The notes under the pieces are model-generated. The model saw only the letters and a list, made by a program, of their open reading frames with translations. It ran no database searches and was not told the origin of the DNA. The translations under genes were made by a program, and so were the position numbers. A DNA stretch of 64,000 bases from Bradyrhizobium sp. Arg816 (GTDB taxonomy: Bacteria; Pseudomonadota; Alphaproteobacteria; Rhizobiales; Xanthobacteraceae): contig NZ_JAPRAQ010000009.1 in assembly GCF_029989365.1 (NCBI RefSeq), forward strand, positions 124,001 to 188,000, written 5' to 3'. Numbering within the stretch: the first letter of the stretch is position 1; each line of letters starts with the position of its first letter. Positions 35,230-42,407 of this stretch are shown here, in pieces.

Positions 35230-35544
35230 ATGAAACTGCCATCCGCAGCCGTCGCTGCCAGTCTTGTGTGTCTGATCATTGCGCCCGTGTTTGCGCAGAC
35301 GGCGCCGCCGACGGCTCCCGCTGCGCCGAACAGCACGGTGCCAGTCCCGGCGACCAAGCGCGTCACGTGTCTTGCGACGACGCAAAGCCTGAAGGGACAG
35401 GACAAGCGCGACCAGATGCAGCTCTGCATGGCGCAGGCGCGGGTCGACTGCCTGAAGCAGGCGATCGATCAGAAGGTTGTCGGCGAGCCCAGGAAGAGTT
35501 TCATCAAGACCTGCGTGGGCGGCGATGGCACGGAGCAGCAATAG
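35230..35544 (+). CDS. Exported PsiF-repeat-like small protein
   Basis: A 104-residue protein with a signal peptide (MKLPSAAVAASLVCLIIAPVFAQ) and a Pro/Ala-rich linker. Two degenerate repeats follow: TCLATTQSLKGQDKRDQMQLCMAQA and DCLKQAIDQKVVGEPRKSFIKTCVGG, each with the C...LKG...C spacing of the PsiF repeat found in phosphate-starvation-inducible exported proteins. Four cysteines may form two disulfides. AGGAGA lies five bases before the ATG. It is convergent with the DUF2093 gene. The function of PsiF itself is not known. Confidence 0.65.
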   Translation: MKLPSAAVAASLVCLIIAPVFAQTAPPTAPAAPNSTVPVPATKRVTCLATTQSLKGQDKRDQMQLCMAQARVDCLKQAIDQKVVGEPRKSFIKTCVGGDGTEQQ

Positions 35545-35560
35545 TCGCGTGCCGGTGGCC

Positions 35561-35788
35561 TCACGGCTGCGGCTTCAGCGCGCCCGGGAAATGCCGCTGC
35601 AGCACGGCGGCTGGCGTGGCGTAGGCCTCTTGCAGGTCCACGCTCCAGTACTTCAATTCGTCGAGCGGAATCCGCGTGTCGGTGATCGCGCAACGCACGA
35701 AGGTCCCCGGCGAGATCACGCGGAAATCGCCGTCGAGATATTGCACCTGCGCTTCGCCATGGCCCGAGGGGCCGAACTTGTTCAGCAC
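35561..35788 (-). CDS. DUF2093 family protein
   Basis: A 75-residue protein: EAQVQYLDGDFRVISPGTFVRCAITDTRIPLDELKYWSVDLQEAYATPAAVLQRHF. This is the compact DUF2093 pattern, a conserved small protein of alphaproteobacteria, full length, and probably a single zinc-ribbon-like or beta domain. It is often encoded near xseA in this group, and xseA is found about 3 kb away here, beyond an IS element. It has no known function. Confidence 0.88.
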   Translation of the reverse strand: MLNKFGPSGHGEAQVQYLDGDFRVISPGTFVRCAITDTRIPLDELKYWSVDLQEAYATPAAVLQRHFPGALKPQP

Positions 35789-35982
35789 GGTCGAACGTCT
35801 CCGTGGAAGGCCTCTCCGTGGAAAACCCTGGAGGGCACGATGTGTTGGACGGGATTTAGCATAGATAGGGTGGCTTGTCCGCCCGGTAAACCCACCGGTT
35901 TGTGATGTTTTGTCGCCGTTTCCGCATGATAGTGCTTCGCGCTAGGGATGGCCGGTTCCGGCATCTTCCACGGCAGAATCCG

Positions 35983-36807
35983 ATGCGCCTTCGACTGACC
36001 GCCCTGTTCCTGATGCTGTTGATGTCGGCCGCGCATGCCGCGCCGGCGCCGCAGCAGGTCGACATTCCGCTGTCGTCGGGAATCCTGCATGCGCAGCTCT
36101 ACAAGCCCGAAGGCGAGGGGCCGTTTCCGACCGTGATCGCGCTGCACGGCTGCGGCGGCCTTGGCAATCATTCAGAATCGGTACTGCCGCGCTATCGCGA
36201 CTGGGCGCTGCAATTGCTGGGGGCCGGCAACGCCGTGTTGCTGCCGGACAGCTACGGCTCGCGCGAGCTCGGGCCGCAATGCCGCGTCAAGGAGAGCCAT
36301 GTCAAGGCGCGCCGCGAGCGCGTTGCCGACGTCGCGGCATCGCGCGCCTGGCTGATGAAGCAGAGTTGGGTCGCGCGCGACCGCGTCAGCCTGATCGGCT
36401 GGGCCAACGGTGCCAGCGCGCTGCTCTGGGCGGTGCGTCCGCAGAGCGCCGCGCGCGAAGCCGGGCCGGATTTTCGTGCGGCGATCGCGTTCTATCCGGA
36501 TTGCCGGATTTCCGCCGGCCTCGGCTGGAGTGCGCGGGTGCCGACGCTGGTGCTGATCGGCGCCAATGACGACGTCTCGTCGCCGCCGGCCTGCCGCCAG
36601 ATGGTCGACGGCGCCCGCGGCCGCAGCGCGCTTACGCGCATCGTGGTCTATCCCGACGCTTATCACGATTTCGACCGCGCCAATACGCCGCTGCACGCAG
36701 CTGCCGGCACCACCGACGCTGCCGCGCCCGAGCACGGCCATCTCGGCACCGATGCGCAGGCACGCGCGGAGTCGCAGCGGGAAGTGGTGGAGTGGCTGGC
36801 GCGGTGA
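35983..36807 (+). CDS. Exported dienelactone-hydrolase-like alpha/beta hydrolase lacking the nucleophile
   Basis: A 274-residue protein with a signal peptide (MRLRLTALFLMLLMSAAHAAPA). The hydrolase fold is clear: FPTVIALHGCGGLGN (oxyanion region), GNAVLLPDSYGSRELGPQC, VSLIGWANGASALLWAV (nucleophile elbow), PTLVLIGANDDVSSPPAC (acid) and YPDAYHDFDRANTPLH (His). At the elbow the usual GWSNGG-type Ser (or Cys) is Ala (GCC), giving GWANG. The acid and His remain. It may be a non-catalytic relative or use another residue. The start at ATG 35983 fits the signal peptide although the ribosome site is weak. Confidence 0.85.
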   Translation: MRLRLTALFLMLLMSAAHAAPAPQQVDIPLSSGILHAQLYKPEGEGPFPTVIALHGCGGLGNHSESVLPRYRDWALQLLGAGNAVLLPDSYGSRELGPQCRVKESHVKARRERVADVAASRAWLMKQSWVARDRVSLIGWANGASALLWAVRPQSAAREAGPDFRAAIAFYPDCRISAGLGWSARVPTLVLIGANDDVSSPPACRQMVDGARGRSALTRIVVYPDAYHDFDRANTPLHAAAGTTDAAAPEHGHLGTDAQARAESQREVVEWLAR

Positions 36808-36813
36808 GGATAT

Positions 36814-36901
36814 CGTAGCCCGGATGGAGCGCAGCGAAATCCGGGACGGTCGCAGCGCGTGGCACGATCCCCGGATTGCGCTACGCTCCATCCGGGCTAC
36901 G
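36814..36901. repeat. Dispersed repeat family C (CGTAGCCCGGATGG type)
   Basis: CGTAGCCCGGATGGAGC at the left end is inverted as GCTCCATCCGGGCTACG at the right end, around a 54-base middle that also pairs in part. A shorter copy is at 52918-52950. It lies just after the hydrolase gene. Confidence 0.85.
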
Positions 36902-37072
36902 CATTCAGTCCGAGCGGGGCCGCCCGAGGAACAAATCTGGCGGACAGCCCCGCATCGACCACCGCCCTGCACGGAGTATGGCCGACCGTGAATCTACGTA
37001 TCGCGTGTGGCGGCGGTTTCAGCAGGTGACGGCGCCTTAGTTCGACCACGATGTCGATTAAACGCAGTCCTC

Positions 37073-37222
37073 ATGCGCAACCGCTTCGTCCTGTTCTCAT
37101 CCGCACTGATCGTCTTCACCGTCGCGATCTTCCTGTTCGAAGCCCACGCCGGCGCGCCGATGATCGCGCCGGAACATTGCGGCTTCTGGACCACGATCGA
37201 CGCGGGATTGTCCTGCCGGTAG
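37073..37222 (+). CDS. Small exported or membrane-anchored protein, unknown
   Basis: A 49-residue protein: MRNRFVLFSSALIVFTVAIF starts with a basic n-region and one membrane-length hydrophobic stretch ending LFEAHAGA, which could be a signal peptide, followed by a short tail with two cysteines (EHCGFWTTIDAGLSC) that could pair. The ribosome site is weak and the frame is open upstream, so the start is uncertain. It is plausible as a small Bradyrhizobium envelope protein but is unproven. Confidence 0.45.
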   Translation: MRNRFVLFSSALIVFTVAIFLFEAHAGAPMIAPEHCGFWTTIDAGLSCR

Positions 37223-37248
37223 GACGGGGCTGCGCGTCCCACACTCAC

Positions 37249-37266
37249 TGTCATCGCCCGGCTTGA
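37249..37266. repeat. Left fragment of repeat family A, interrupted by the IS element
   Basis: TGTCATCGCCCGGCTTGA matches the left end of the intact copy at 47077. Its last five bases, CTTGA (37262-37266), are repeated at 38536-38540 on the other side of the IS element. Confidence 0.85.
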
Positions 37267-38535
37267 TGTTTAGCCCGGACAGATCACTGACGGGTGTTCG
37301 GAGACATAGCTGACACATCAACATTGGCTGGATTGGTCCGATTCGGGAGGCCGTCCATGCCTTGGAGTGAGGTGTCAGTGATGGATCAGCGCCACGAGTT
37401 TGTGCGGCTGGCTTTGCAAGAGGGCGCCAACCGGCGCGAACTGTGCCGTCGGTTCAACATCAGTCCTGACGTCGGCTACAAGTGGATGGCGCGCTGGCAG
37501 GCCGGCGATCGGGAGCTGACCGACCGCTCCCGGCGCCCGCATGCGATGCCCAAGCGGAGTGAGGCTGCGGTCGAGGCAGAAGTCCTGGCTGTACGCGACA
37601 AGCATCCGGCTTGGGGAGCGCGGAAGATTGCCCATTGCCTGAAGCGGGGCGGGCAGACGGTGCCTGTGCCATCAACGGTGCACCAGATCCTGTGTCGGAA
37701 CGGCCGGGTCAAACCGAGCGAGAATGCACCGCCCAATCCGGGCCACCGGTTCGAGAAGGAAGCTCCCAACCTGCTGTGGCAGATGGACTTCAAGGGTCAC
37801 CTGCCGCTCGCCAATGGGACGCGGTGCCATCCGCTAACGATCGTCGACGATCACTCGCGCTACGTGCTGTGCCTGAAGGCCTGTGCCGACGAGCAGCGTC
37901 TCACCGTGCAGGATCATCTGACGGCGACGTTCCGCTGCTATGGCCTGCCGGAGGCCTTCTACACCGACAATGGCTCGCCCTGGGGCGATACGTCCGGCGT
38001 TCGTTGGACCGGACTGAAGGTGTGGCTGCTCAAGCTTGGCGTCAGGGTGGTGCACGCCAGGCCGTGCCACCCGCAGGCCCGCGGCAAGAACGAACGCTTC
38101 CATCGCACCCTGAAGGCCGAGGTGTTTGCAATGCGCCGCTTCCGAACTCTCCCGGAAGTCCAGCGCGCCTTCGACGCCTGGCGGCCGGTCTACAATCTGG
38201 AGCGGCCTCACCAAGGCCTCGATATGCACGTCCCTGCCGATCGCTTCCGGCCAAGTGCTCGTCCCATGCCGACCCGCGTTCCGAACGTCGAATACGACCG
38301 CGGCGAGATCGTGCGCAGGGTCTCATCGACCAGACCCTACATCTCCTTCAAGGGACGCTTCTGGAAGGTTCCCCAGGCCTTCGCCCGCGAACGCCTTGCC
38401 ATCCGACCGCTGGATCGTGACGGCCACTACGGAATCTTCTTCGCCAGCTGGCAGGTCGCATCGATCGACTTGACCAATCGCCAACCTGTCAGTGATGTGT
38501 CCGAACAGGTGTCAGCCATGTCTCCCGACTAAACA
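37267..38535 (+). mobile_element. Complete IS481-family insertion sequence, 1269 bp
   Basis: The ends are TGTTTAG and CTAAACA (perfect 7-bp terminal inverted repeats), which continue as an imperfect inverted repeat over about 50 bases at each end (for example AGACATAGCTGACAC on the left and GTGTCAGCCATGTCT on the right). A direct repeat CTTGA flanks it (37262-37266 and 38536-38540). One transposase gene fills it. The target is a copy of repeat family A, and joining the flanks restores the sequence of the intact copy at 47077. All parts look intact. Confidence 0.95.
37357..38532 (+). CDS. IS481-family transposase
   Basis: A 391-residue DDE transposase. N-terminal helix-turn-helix: VRLALQEGANRRELCRRFNISPDVGYKWMARWQAGD. 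The catalytic rve domain has LWQMDFKG (first Asp), YTDNGSPW (second Asp) and HPQARGKNERFHRTLKAEV (Glu), then FDAWRPVYNLERPHQGLDM. A C-terminal part (YISFKGRFWKVPQAFARERLAIRPL) is usual for IS481. The ATG at 37357 has GGGAGG seven bases upstream; GTG 37294 is not needed. The frame is full length and unbroken, so the element may still be active. Confidence 0.95.
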   Translation: MPWSEVSVMDQRHEFVRLALQEGANRRELCRRFNISPDVGYKWMARWQAGDRELTDRSRRPHAMPKRSEAAVEAEVLAVRDKHPAWGARKIAHCLKRGGQTVPVPSTVHQILCRNGRVKPSENAPPNPGHRFEKEAPNLLWQMDFKGHLPLANGTRCHPLTIVDDHSRYVLCLKACADEQRLTVQDHLTATFRCYGLPEAFYTDNGSPWGDTSGVRWTGLKVWLLKLGVRVVHARPCHPQARGKNERFHRTLKAEVFAMRRFRTLPEVQRAFDAWRPVYNLERPHQGLDMHVPADRFRPSARPMPTRVPNVEYDRGEIVRRVSSTRPYISFKGRFWKVPQAFARERLAIRPLDRDGHYGIFFASWQVASIDLTNRQPVSDVSEQVSAMSPD

Positions 38536-38643
38536 CTTGACCGGGCGATCCAGTACTCCGAGACGGTTGTGGTTCAATCGATGAGCCGCGGCGTACTGGA
38601 TGCCCCGCTCCAGTGCGCAATTGCGCACAAGGCGGGGAATGAC
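38536..38643. repeat. Right part of repeat family A behind the IS element
   Basis: It begins with the duplicated CTTGA, then CCGGGCGATCCAGTACTCC and CCGCGGCGTACTGGATGCC, as in the copy at 47077-47178, and ends GGGGAATGAC. It carries an extra small palindrome TGCGCAATTGCGCA inside. Confidence 0.85.
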
Positions 38644-38672
38644 ACCGAGGGCGGAAACGCCGCCCTCGCGCC

Positions 38673-40313
38673 TCAGAACAAATTGCCCTGATCCACCGGC
38701 TTGGCCACGCGCTTCGGGGCAGGTTTTGCGTCCTGCGCGGCCGGCTTTGCTTGCGCAGGCGCACGCTTTGCCGTCGGTGCCGGGCGATCCGCATCCGCCG
38801 TCGCGCCGACACGGCCGTCTGCAAACTCGATCTCGACGCGCGCGCCGGGACCAATCGCGTCCGCCGCATGCAGGGGATGGCCGGCTTCATCCCGCACCAA
38901 GGCAAAGCCGCGCGCGAGCACGCCGCGATACGACAAGGCCGAGAGCAGCTTGCCGCTGTTCTCGACGCGGGCATCCAGCCGCTGCAACAGCGTGACAACC
39001 GCGCGGCCCGCGCGTTCGGCCAGACGATGCGTGCGCTCGCGCTGGCGGGCAATTGCGTTGCGCTGCGCCTGCGCATTCGAAAGTTTCGAGGCGCGCAAGC
39101 GCACCTCCAGCCCGGCGAAACGGTCGCGCCGTTGCCGCAGCAGCGAGCGCGCGGACAGGCCGAGCCGCTCGCCGCACACGGTGAGGCGGTGATCGGCCTG
39201 CGAAATCTGCCCGTGCAGCACCCGCAGCGTCAGCTTTGCGCTCGCCGCGGTAAACCGGCGGAAATGCGCATGCGTGTTGGCCTTGAGCCCGCGGGGTAGC
39301 GACGCGCCCGCCGAATCCAGCCGTTGCCGCGGGATCGCGAGCAGGTCGCCTGCCGCGGGCAGGGCGCGCGCGGCGGCGCGCAGCTCGCTGCGGCGGCTCT
39401 CATGGGCGCGCTGCCAATAGGCGCGGGTGCGCCGCGCGAGATCGGCGACCTCGACGAAGAGATCGCTGCGCACCGGCACCGCCATCTCGGCCGCCGCCGT
39501 CGGCGTCGGCGCGCGCTTGTCGGCGACGAAGTCGATCAGCGTGATGTCGGTCTCGTGGCCGACCGCCGAGATCAGCGGGATCATGCTCTCGGCTGCCGCC
39601 CGCACCACGATCTCCTCGTTGAACGACCAGAGGTCCTCCAGCGAGCCGCCGCCGCGCGCGACGATCAGCACGTCGGGCCGCGGAATCTTGCCGCCTTCCG
39701 GCAGCGCGTTGAAGCCGCGGATCGCGGCTGCGACCTGCTCGGCCGAGCCTTCACCCTGCACCTTGACCGGCCACACCAGCACGTGGCGGGGAAAGCGGTC
39801 CTCCAGCCGATGCAGGATGTCACGGATGACGGCGCCGGTCGGCGAGGTCACCACGCCGATCACCTCGGGCAGCCAGGGCAGCAACTGCTTGCGCGCCTCG
39901 TCGAACAGGCCCTCGGCGGCGAGCTTCTTCTTGCGCTCCTCCATCAGCGCCATCAGCGCGCCGATGCCGGCCGGCTCCAGCGCCTCGATCACGATCTGAT
40001 ACTTGGAGGATCCCGGATAGGTCGTCAGCTTGCCGGTGGCGATGACCTCGAGCCCCTCCTGGGGCTTGAAGCGCATGCGGCCGTGCACGCCCTTCCAGAT
40101 CACCGCCTCGATCTTGGCACTCTCGTCCTTGAGCGCGAAATAGCAGTGGCCGGAGGAGTGGGCGCCGCGGAAGCCTGAGATCTCGCCACGGACCCGGACA
40201 TGGCCAAAGGCGTCCTCGACCGTCCGCTTCAGGGACTGCGAGAGCTCGGAGACGGTGAATTCGGGGGCGTTGAGCAGGGGTTCCGCTGAAGGCATCGGCA
40301 AACGATTCGGCAT
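38673..40313 (-). CDS. xseA: Exodeoxyribonuclease VII large subunit
   Basis: A 546-residue nuclease subunit that degrades single-stranded DNA with XseB. N-terminal OB fold: VRVRGEISGFRGAHSSGHCYFALKDESAKIEAVIWKG. Catalytic part: VIGVVTSPTGAVIRDILHRLEDRFPRHVLVWPVKVQGEGSAEQV, DVLIVARGGGSLEDLWSFNEEIVVRA and PLISAVGHETDITLIDFVADKRAPTPTAAAE. A long coiled-coil region and the C-terminal LSALSYRGVLARGFALVRD follow, with a Lys/Ala/Pro tail. ATG 40313 and 40295 are both possible; the frame is open far upstream, but that part is not protein-like. Confidence 0.96.
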   Translation of the reverse strand: MPNRLPMPSAEPLLNAPEFTVSELSQSLKRTVEDAFGHVRVRGEISGFRGAHSSGHCYFALKDESAKIEAVIWKGVHGRMRFKPQEGLEVIATGKLTTYPGSSKYQIVIEALEPAGIGALMALMEERKKKLAAEGLFDEARKQLLPWLPEVIGVVTSPTGAVIRDILHRLEDRFPRHVLVWPVKVQGEGSAEQVAAAIRGFNALPEGGKIPRPDVLIVARGGGSLEDLWSFNEEIVVRAAAESMIPLISAVGHETDITLIDFVADKRAPTPTAAAEMAVPVRSDLFVEVADLARRTRAYWQRAHESRRSELRAAARALPAAGDLLAIPRQRLDSAGASLPRGLKANTHAHFRRFTAASAKLTLRVLHGQISQADHRLTVCGERLGLSARSLLRQRRDRFAGLEVRLRASKLSNAQAQRNAIARQRERTHRLAERAGRAVVTLLQRLDARVENSGKLLSALSYRGVLARGFALVRDEAGHPLHAADAIGPGARVEIEFADGRVGATADADRPAPTAKRAPAQAKPAAQDAKPAPKRVAKPVDQGNLF

Positions 40314-40367
40314 TTTGGGGTCGGACCCGACGTTAAGGATTTTCGCCGCGCGGCGCCAATCCGGGAA

Positions 40368-40401
40368 TTGACGCGGAGAGTACTCTGTAATATAGAGTTC
40401 T
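40368..40401 (+). promoter_or_regulatory. Promoter with overlapping inverted-repeat operator
   Basis: -35 TTGACG at 40368-40373, a 17-base spacer, -10 TATAGA at 40391-40396. Across the spacer and -10 lies AGTACTCT (40379-40386), seven bases, AGAGTTCT (40394-40401): arms that match at seven of eight positions. A protein bound here would block the polymerase. The downstream operon ends with a winged-helix regulator, so self-repression is likely. The ribosome site AGGGAG precedes the first gene at 40434. Confidence 0.65.
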
Positions 40402-40433
40402 CTATTGATTGATGAATTCAAGGGAGTTGAGCC

Positions 40434-41444
40434 ATGGCGATCCGGCTGCTGCGCGGCGTCTTGCATGGACTGAAATGGGCCCTGTGTGCGGTCGGCGCTG
40501 TGGCGCTGATCCTGGCCGCGATGATCGCGACGCCGCTGGAGCGGCCGCCTGAGATGCGATCGGTCTCGGAGTCCGTGAAGCTCGTCGACTTCTCGACCAT
40601 GCCACCGCTCGAGCGCTTTCAGGCCCGCGACGGCACCTGGATCGGCTATCGCCACTACGCGCCGAACGGACCCGCGACCGGCCGTGGCGCGATCTTCATC
40701 CATGGCTCCTCCGGCTCCAGCGGCACCGTCAATCACGCGCTGACCCATGCGATCGCATCGCGCGGGGTGGAGACCTGGGCGCTCGACATCCGCGGCCACG
40801 GCGGCTCCGGCACGCGCGGCGATATCGGTTATGTCGGCCAGCTCGAGGACGACCTCGTCGATTTCGTCGCCCATGTTCGCAAGGGCGCGCCCGACCTGCC
40901 GCTTACCCTCATCGGCCATTCCGCCGGCGCGGGCTTCTCGCTGCGGCTCGCTGCAACCCCGATCATGCAGGACATGTTCGTGCGCACCGTGTTGCTCGCG
41001 CCCTATCTCGGCTATGACGCGCCGACTAACCGGCCGAGCAACGGTGGTTGGGTCAGTGCCGACATTCCGCGTTTCCTGGGGCTCACGGCGCTGCGCAAGC
41101 TTGGGATCGACTGCTGCGCGCAGCTTCCGGTGCTGGCTTTCGCCGTGCCGGCGAATTCGGCGAAATACCTCACCTCGACCTATTCCGATCGCCTGATGCG
41201 CAACTTTGCGACGCGCGGCTACCGGCTCGATCTACCGGCAACGACACGACCGATCACGATCATCGCCGGCGCCGAGGACGAGATGATGATCTCGGACAAA
41301 TATGCCGAGACCGTCCAGGCGATCAAACCATCGATCGACGTCAAGATGATCGACGGCATCAACCATATGGGCCTGGTCACCGATCCGAAGGCGGTCTCCG
41401 TGATCGCCGACGACGTGGCAACGCGCGGGGCAGGGCAGTCATGA
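40434..41444 (+). CDS. Membrane-anchored alpha/beta hydrolase
   Basis: A 336-residue hydrolase of the serine-aminopeptidase/monoglyceride-lipase type with an N-terminal membrane anchor (WALCAVGAVALILAAMIA). The fold is seen in RGAIFIHGSSGSSGTVN, TWALDIRGHGGSG, LTLIGHSAGAGFSLRLA (nucleophile Ser in GHSAG), ITIIAGAEDEMM (acid) and DGINHMGL (His), so the triad is complete. The substrate is unknown; lipid or ester is likely. It is the first gene of a three-gene operon and overlaps the next by four bases (ATGA). Its promoter carries the operator at 40379-40401. Confidence 0.88.
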   Translation: MAIRLLRGVLHGLKWALCAVGAVALILAAMIATPLERPPEMRSVSESVKLVDFSTMPPLERFQARDGTWIGYRHYAPNGPATGRGAIFIHGSSGSSGTVNHALTHAIASRGVETWALDIRGHGGSGTRGDIGYVGQLEDDLVDFVAHVRKGAPDLPLTLIGHSAGAGFSLRLAATPIMQDMFVRTVLLAPYLGYDAPTNRPSNGGWVSADIPRFLGLTALRKLGIDCCAQLPVLAFAVPANSAKYLTSTYSDRLMRNFATRGYRLDLPATTRPITIIAGAEDEMMISDKYAETVQAIKPSIDVKMIDGINHMGLVTDPKAVSVIADDVATRGAGQS

Positions 41445-41995
41445 TCGACAGCAAGGAGGCCTCCGCAGCGCTGGCCGACATCGACGACATCGTCCAGCGC
41501 GTGAAGCAATCGCAGCTCTACGAGCTCGCAAGCCTCGCAGCGGTGTGGTGGGGCGTGCTGGTGTTCGCAGCCAATTTCGTCACCTGGCTCTGGCCGTTCT
41601 ATGCGGTCTACGCCTGGGTCGCCACGGATGTCGTGGGCGTCGGCGGTCTGGTCGTGCTCCGTTTGCTGAATCCGCCGCAACACGCCAATGGCACCGCTGC
41701 CAGCATCAGGATGCTTCTGGTGCTCGTGTTGTTCTTCGTCTTCGGTTATCTCTGCACCAATGTGATCGGCCATTTCGGTCCGCGCCAGCTGGGGACGTTC
41801 TGGCCGCTCTATTTCATGCTGTTCTATACGCTGGCCGGTCTCTGGTTCGGCTACGCCTTCGTGGCGATCGGCCTCGGCATCGCCGCGCTGACATTGTTCG
41901 GCTTCTTCTACATCGGCGAGGCGTTCCCGCTCTGGATGGCCTTCGTCAATGGCGGCGGACTGATCCTCGGCGGCCTCTGGATGCGGCGGATCTAG
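41441..41995 (+). CDS. Multi-spanning membrane protein of unknown function
   Basis: A 184-residue protein. A soluble N-terminal helix (EASAALADIDDIVQRVKQSQLYELAS) is followed by about five membrane helices: AAVWWGVLVFAANFVTWLW, YAWVATDVVGVGGLVVLRLL, IRMLLVLVLFFVFGYLCTNVIG, FWPLYFMLFYTLAGLWFG and IAALTLFGFFYIGEAFPLWMAF. Proteins of this form are often encoded beside HTH_34-type regulators. The start codon overlaps the previous stop. The regulator gene starts three bases after its stop codon. No function is known; the gene order suggests it is the main regulated product. Confidence 0.8.
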   Translation: MIDSKEASAALADIDDIVQRVKQSQLYELASLAAVWWGVLVFAANFVTWLWPFYAVYAWVATDVVGVGGLVVLRLLNPPQHANGTAASIRMLLVLVLFFVFGYLCTNVIGHFGPRQLGTFWPLYFMLFYTLAGLWFGYAFVAIGLGIAALTLFGFFYIGEAFPLWMAFVNGGGLILGGLWMRRI

Positions 41996-41998
41996 CGC

Positions 41999-42298
41999 AT
42001 GGCCGAGCTCGACGACATCATCCACCAGCCGCTGCGGCTGAAGATCATGGCGGCGCTGAACGCGCTGCCCGTATCCGCCGGCCTGGAGTTCGCCCGGCTC
42101 AAGAAGCTGACCGGCGCCACCGACGGCAATCTCGGTGCCCATATCGAGACCCTCGCCAAGGCCGGCTACGTCTCGGTCGACAAGGCCTTTGTCGGCAAGA
42201 AGCCGCAGACGACAGTGACTGCGACAGCCACAGGCCGCGGCGCCTTCGCGCGGCATGTCGCGACATTGCAGGAGATTATTGCGGGGAGGCAGGGGTAG
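41999..42298 (+). CDS. Winged-helix regulator, HTH_34 type
   Basis: A 99-residue protein that is a single winged-helix domain: IIHQPLRLKIMAALNALPVSAGLEFARLKKLTGATDGNLGAHIETLAKAGYVSVDKAFVGKKPQTTVTATATGRGAFARHV. The recognition helix is TDGNLGAHIETLAKAG and the wing is VGKKPQTTVTATATG. This matches the small MarR/ArsR-like HTH_34 family, which usually represses its own operon. It is the last gene of the operon, and the promoter region contains a suitable operator at 40379-40401, which I propose as its site. Confidence 0.85.
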   Translation: MAELDDIIHQPLRLKIMAALNALPVSAGLEFARLKKLTGATDGNLGAHIETLAKAGYVSVDKAFVGKKPQTTVTATATGRGAFARHVATLQEIIAGRQG

Positions 42299-42407
42299 GC
42301 TCTGCGATGCCGATTGCAGTGCCCTCTCCCCTTGCTGCCGTGCGCTGAGGTGGGCTCGCACGGCAAGCGTCGGTCGGTCCCGAAAGACGAAATCAGGCGT
42401 AGGCTGA

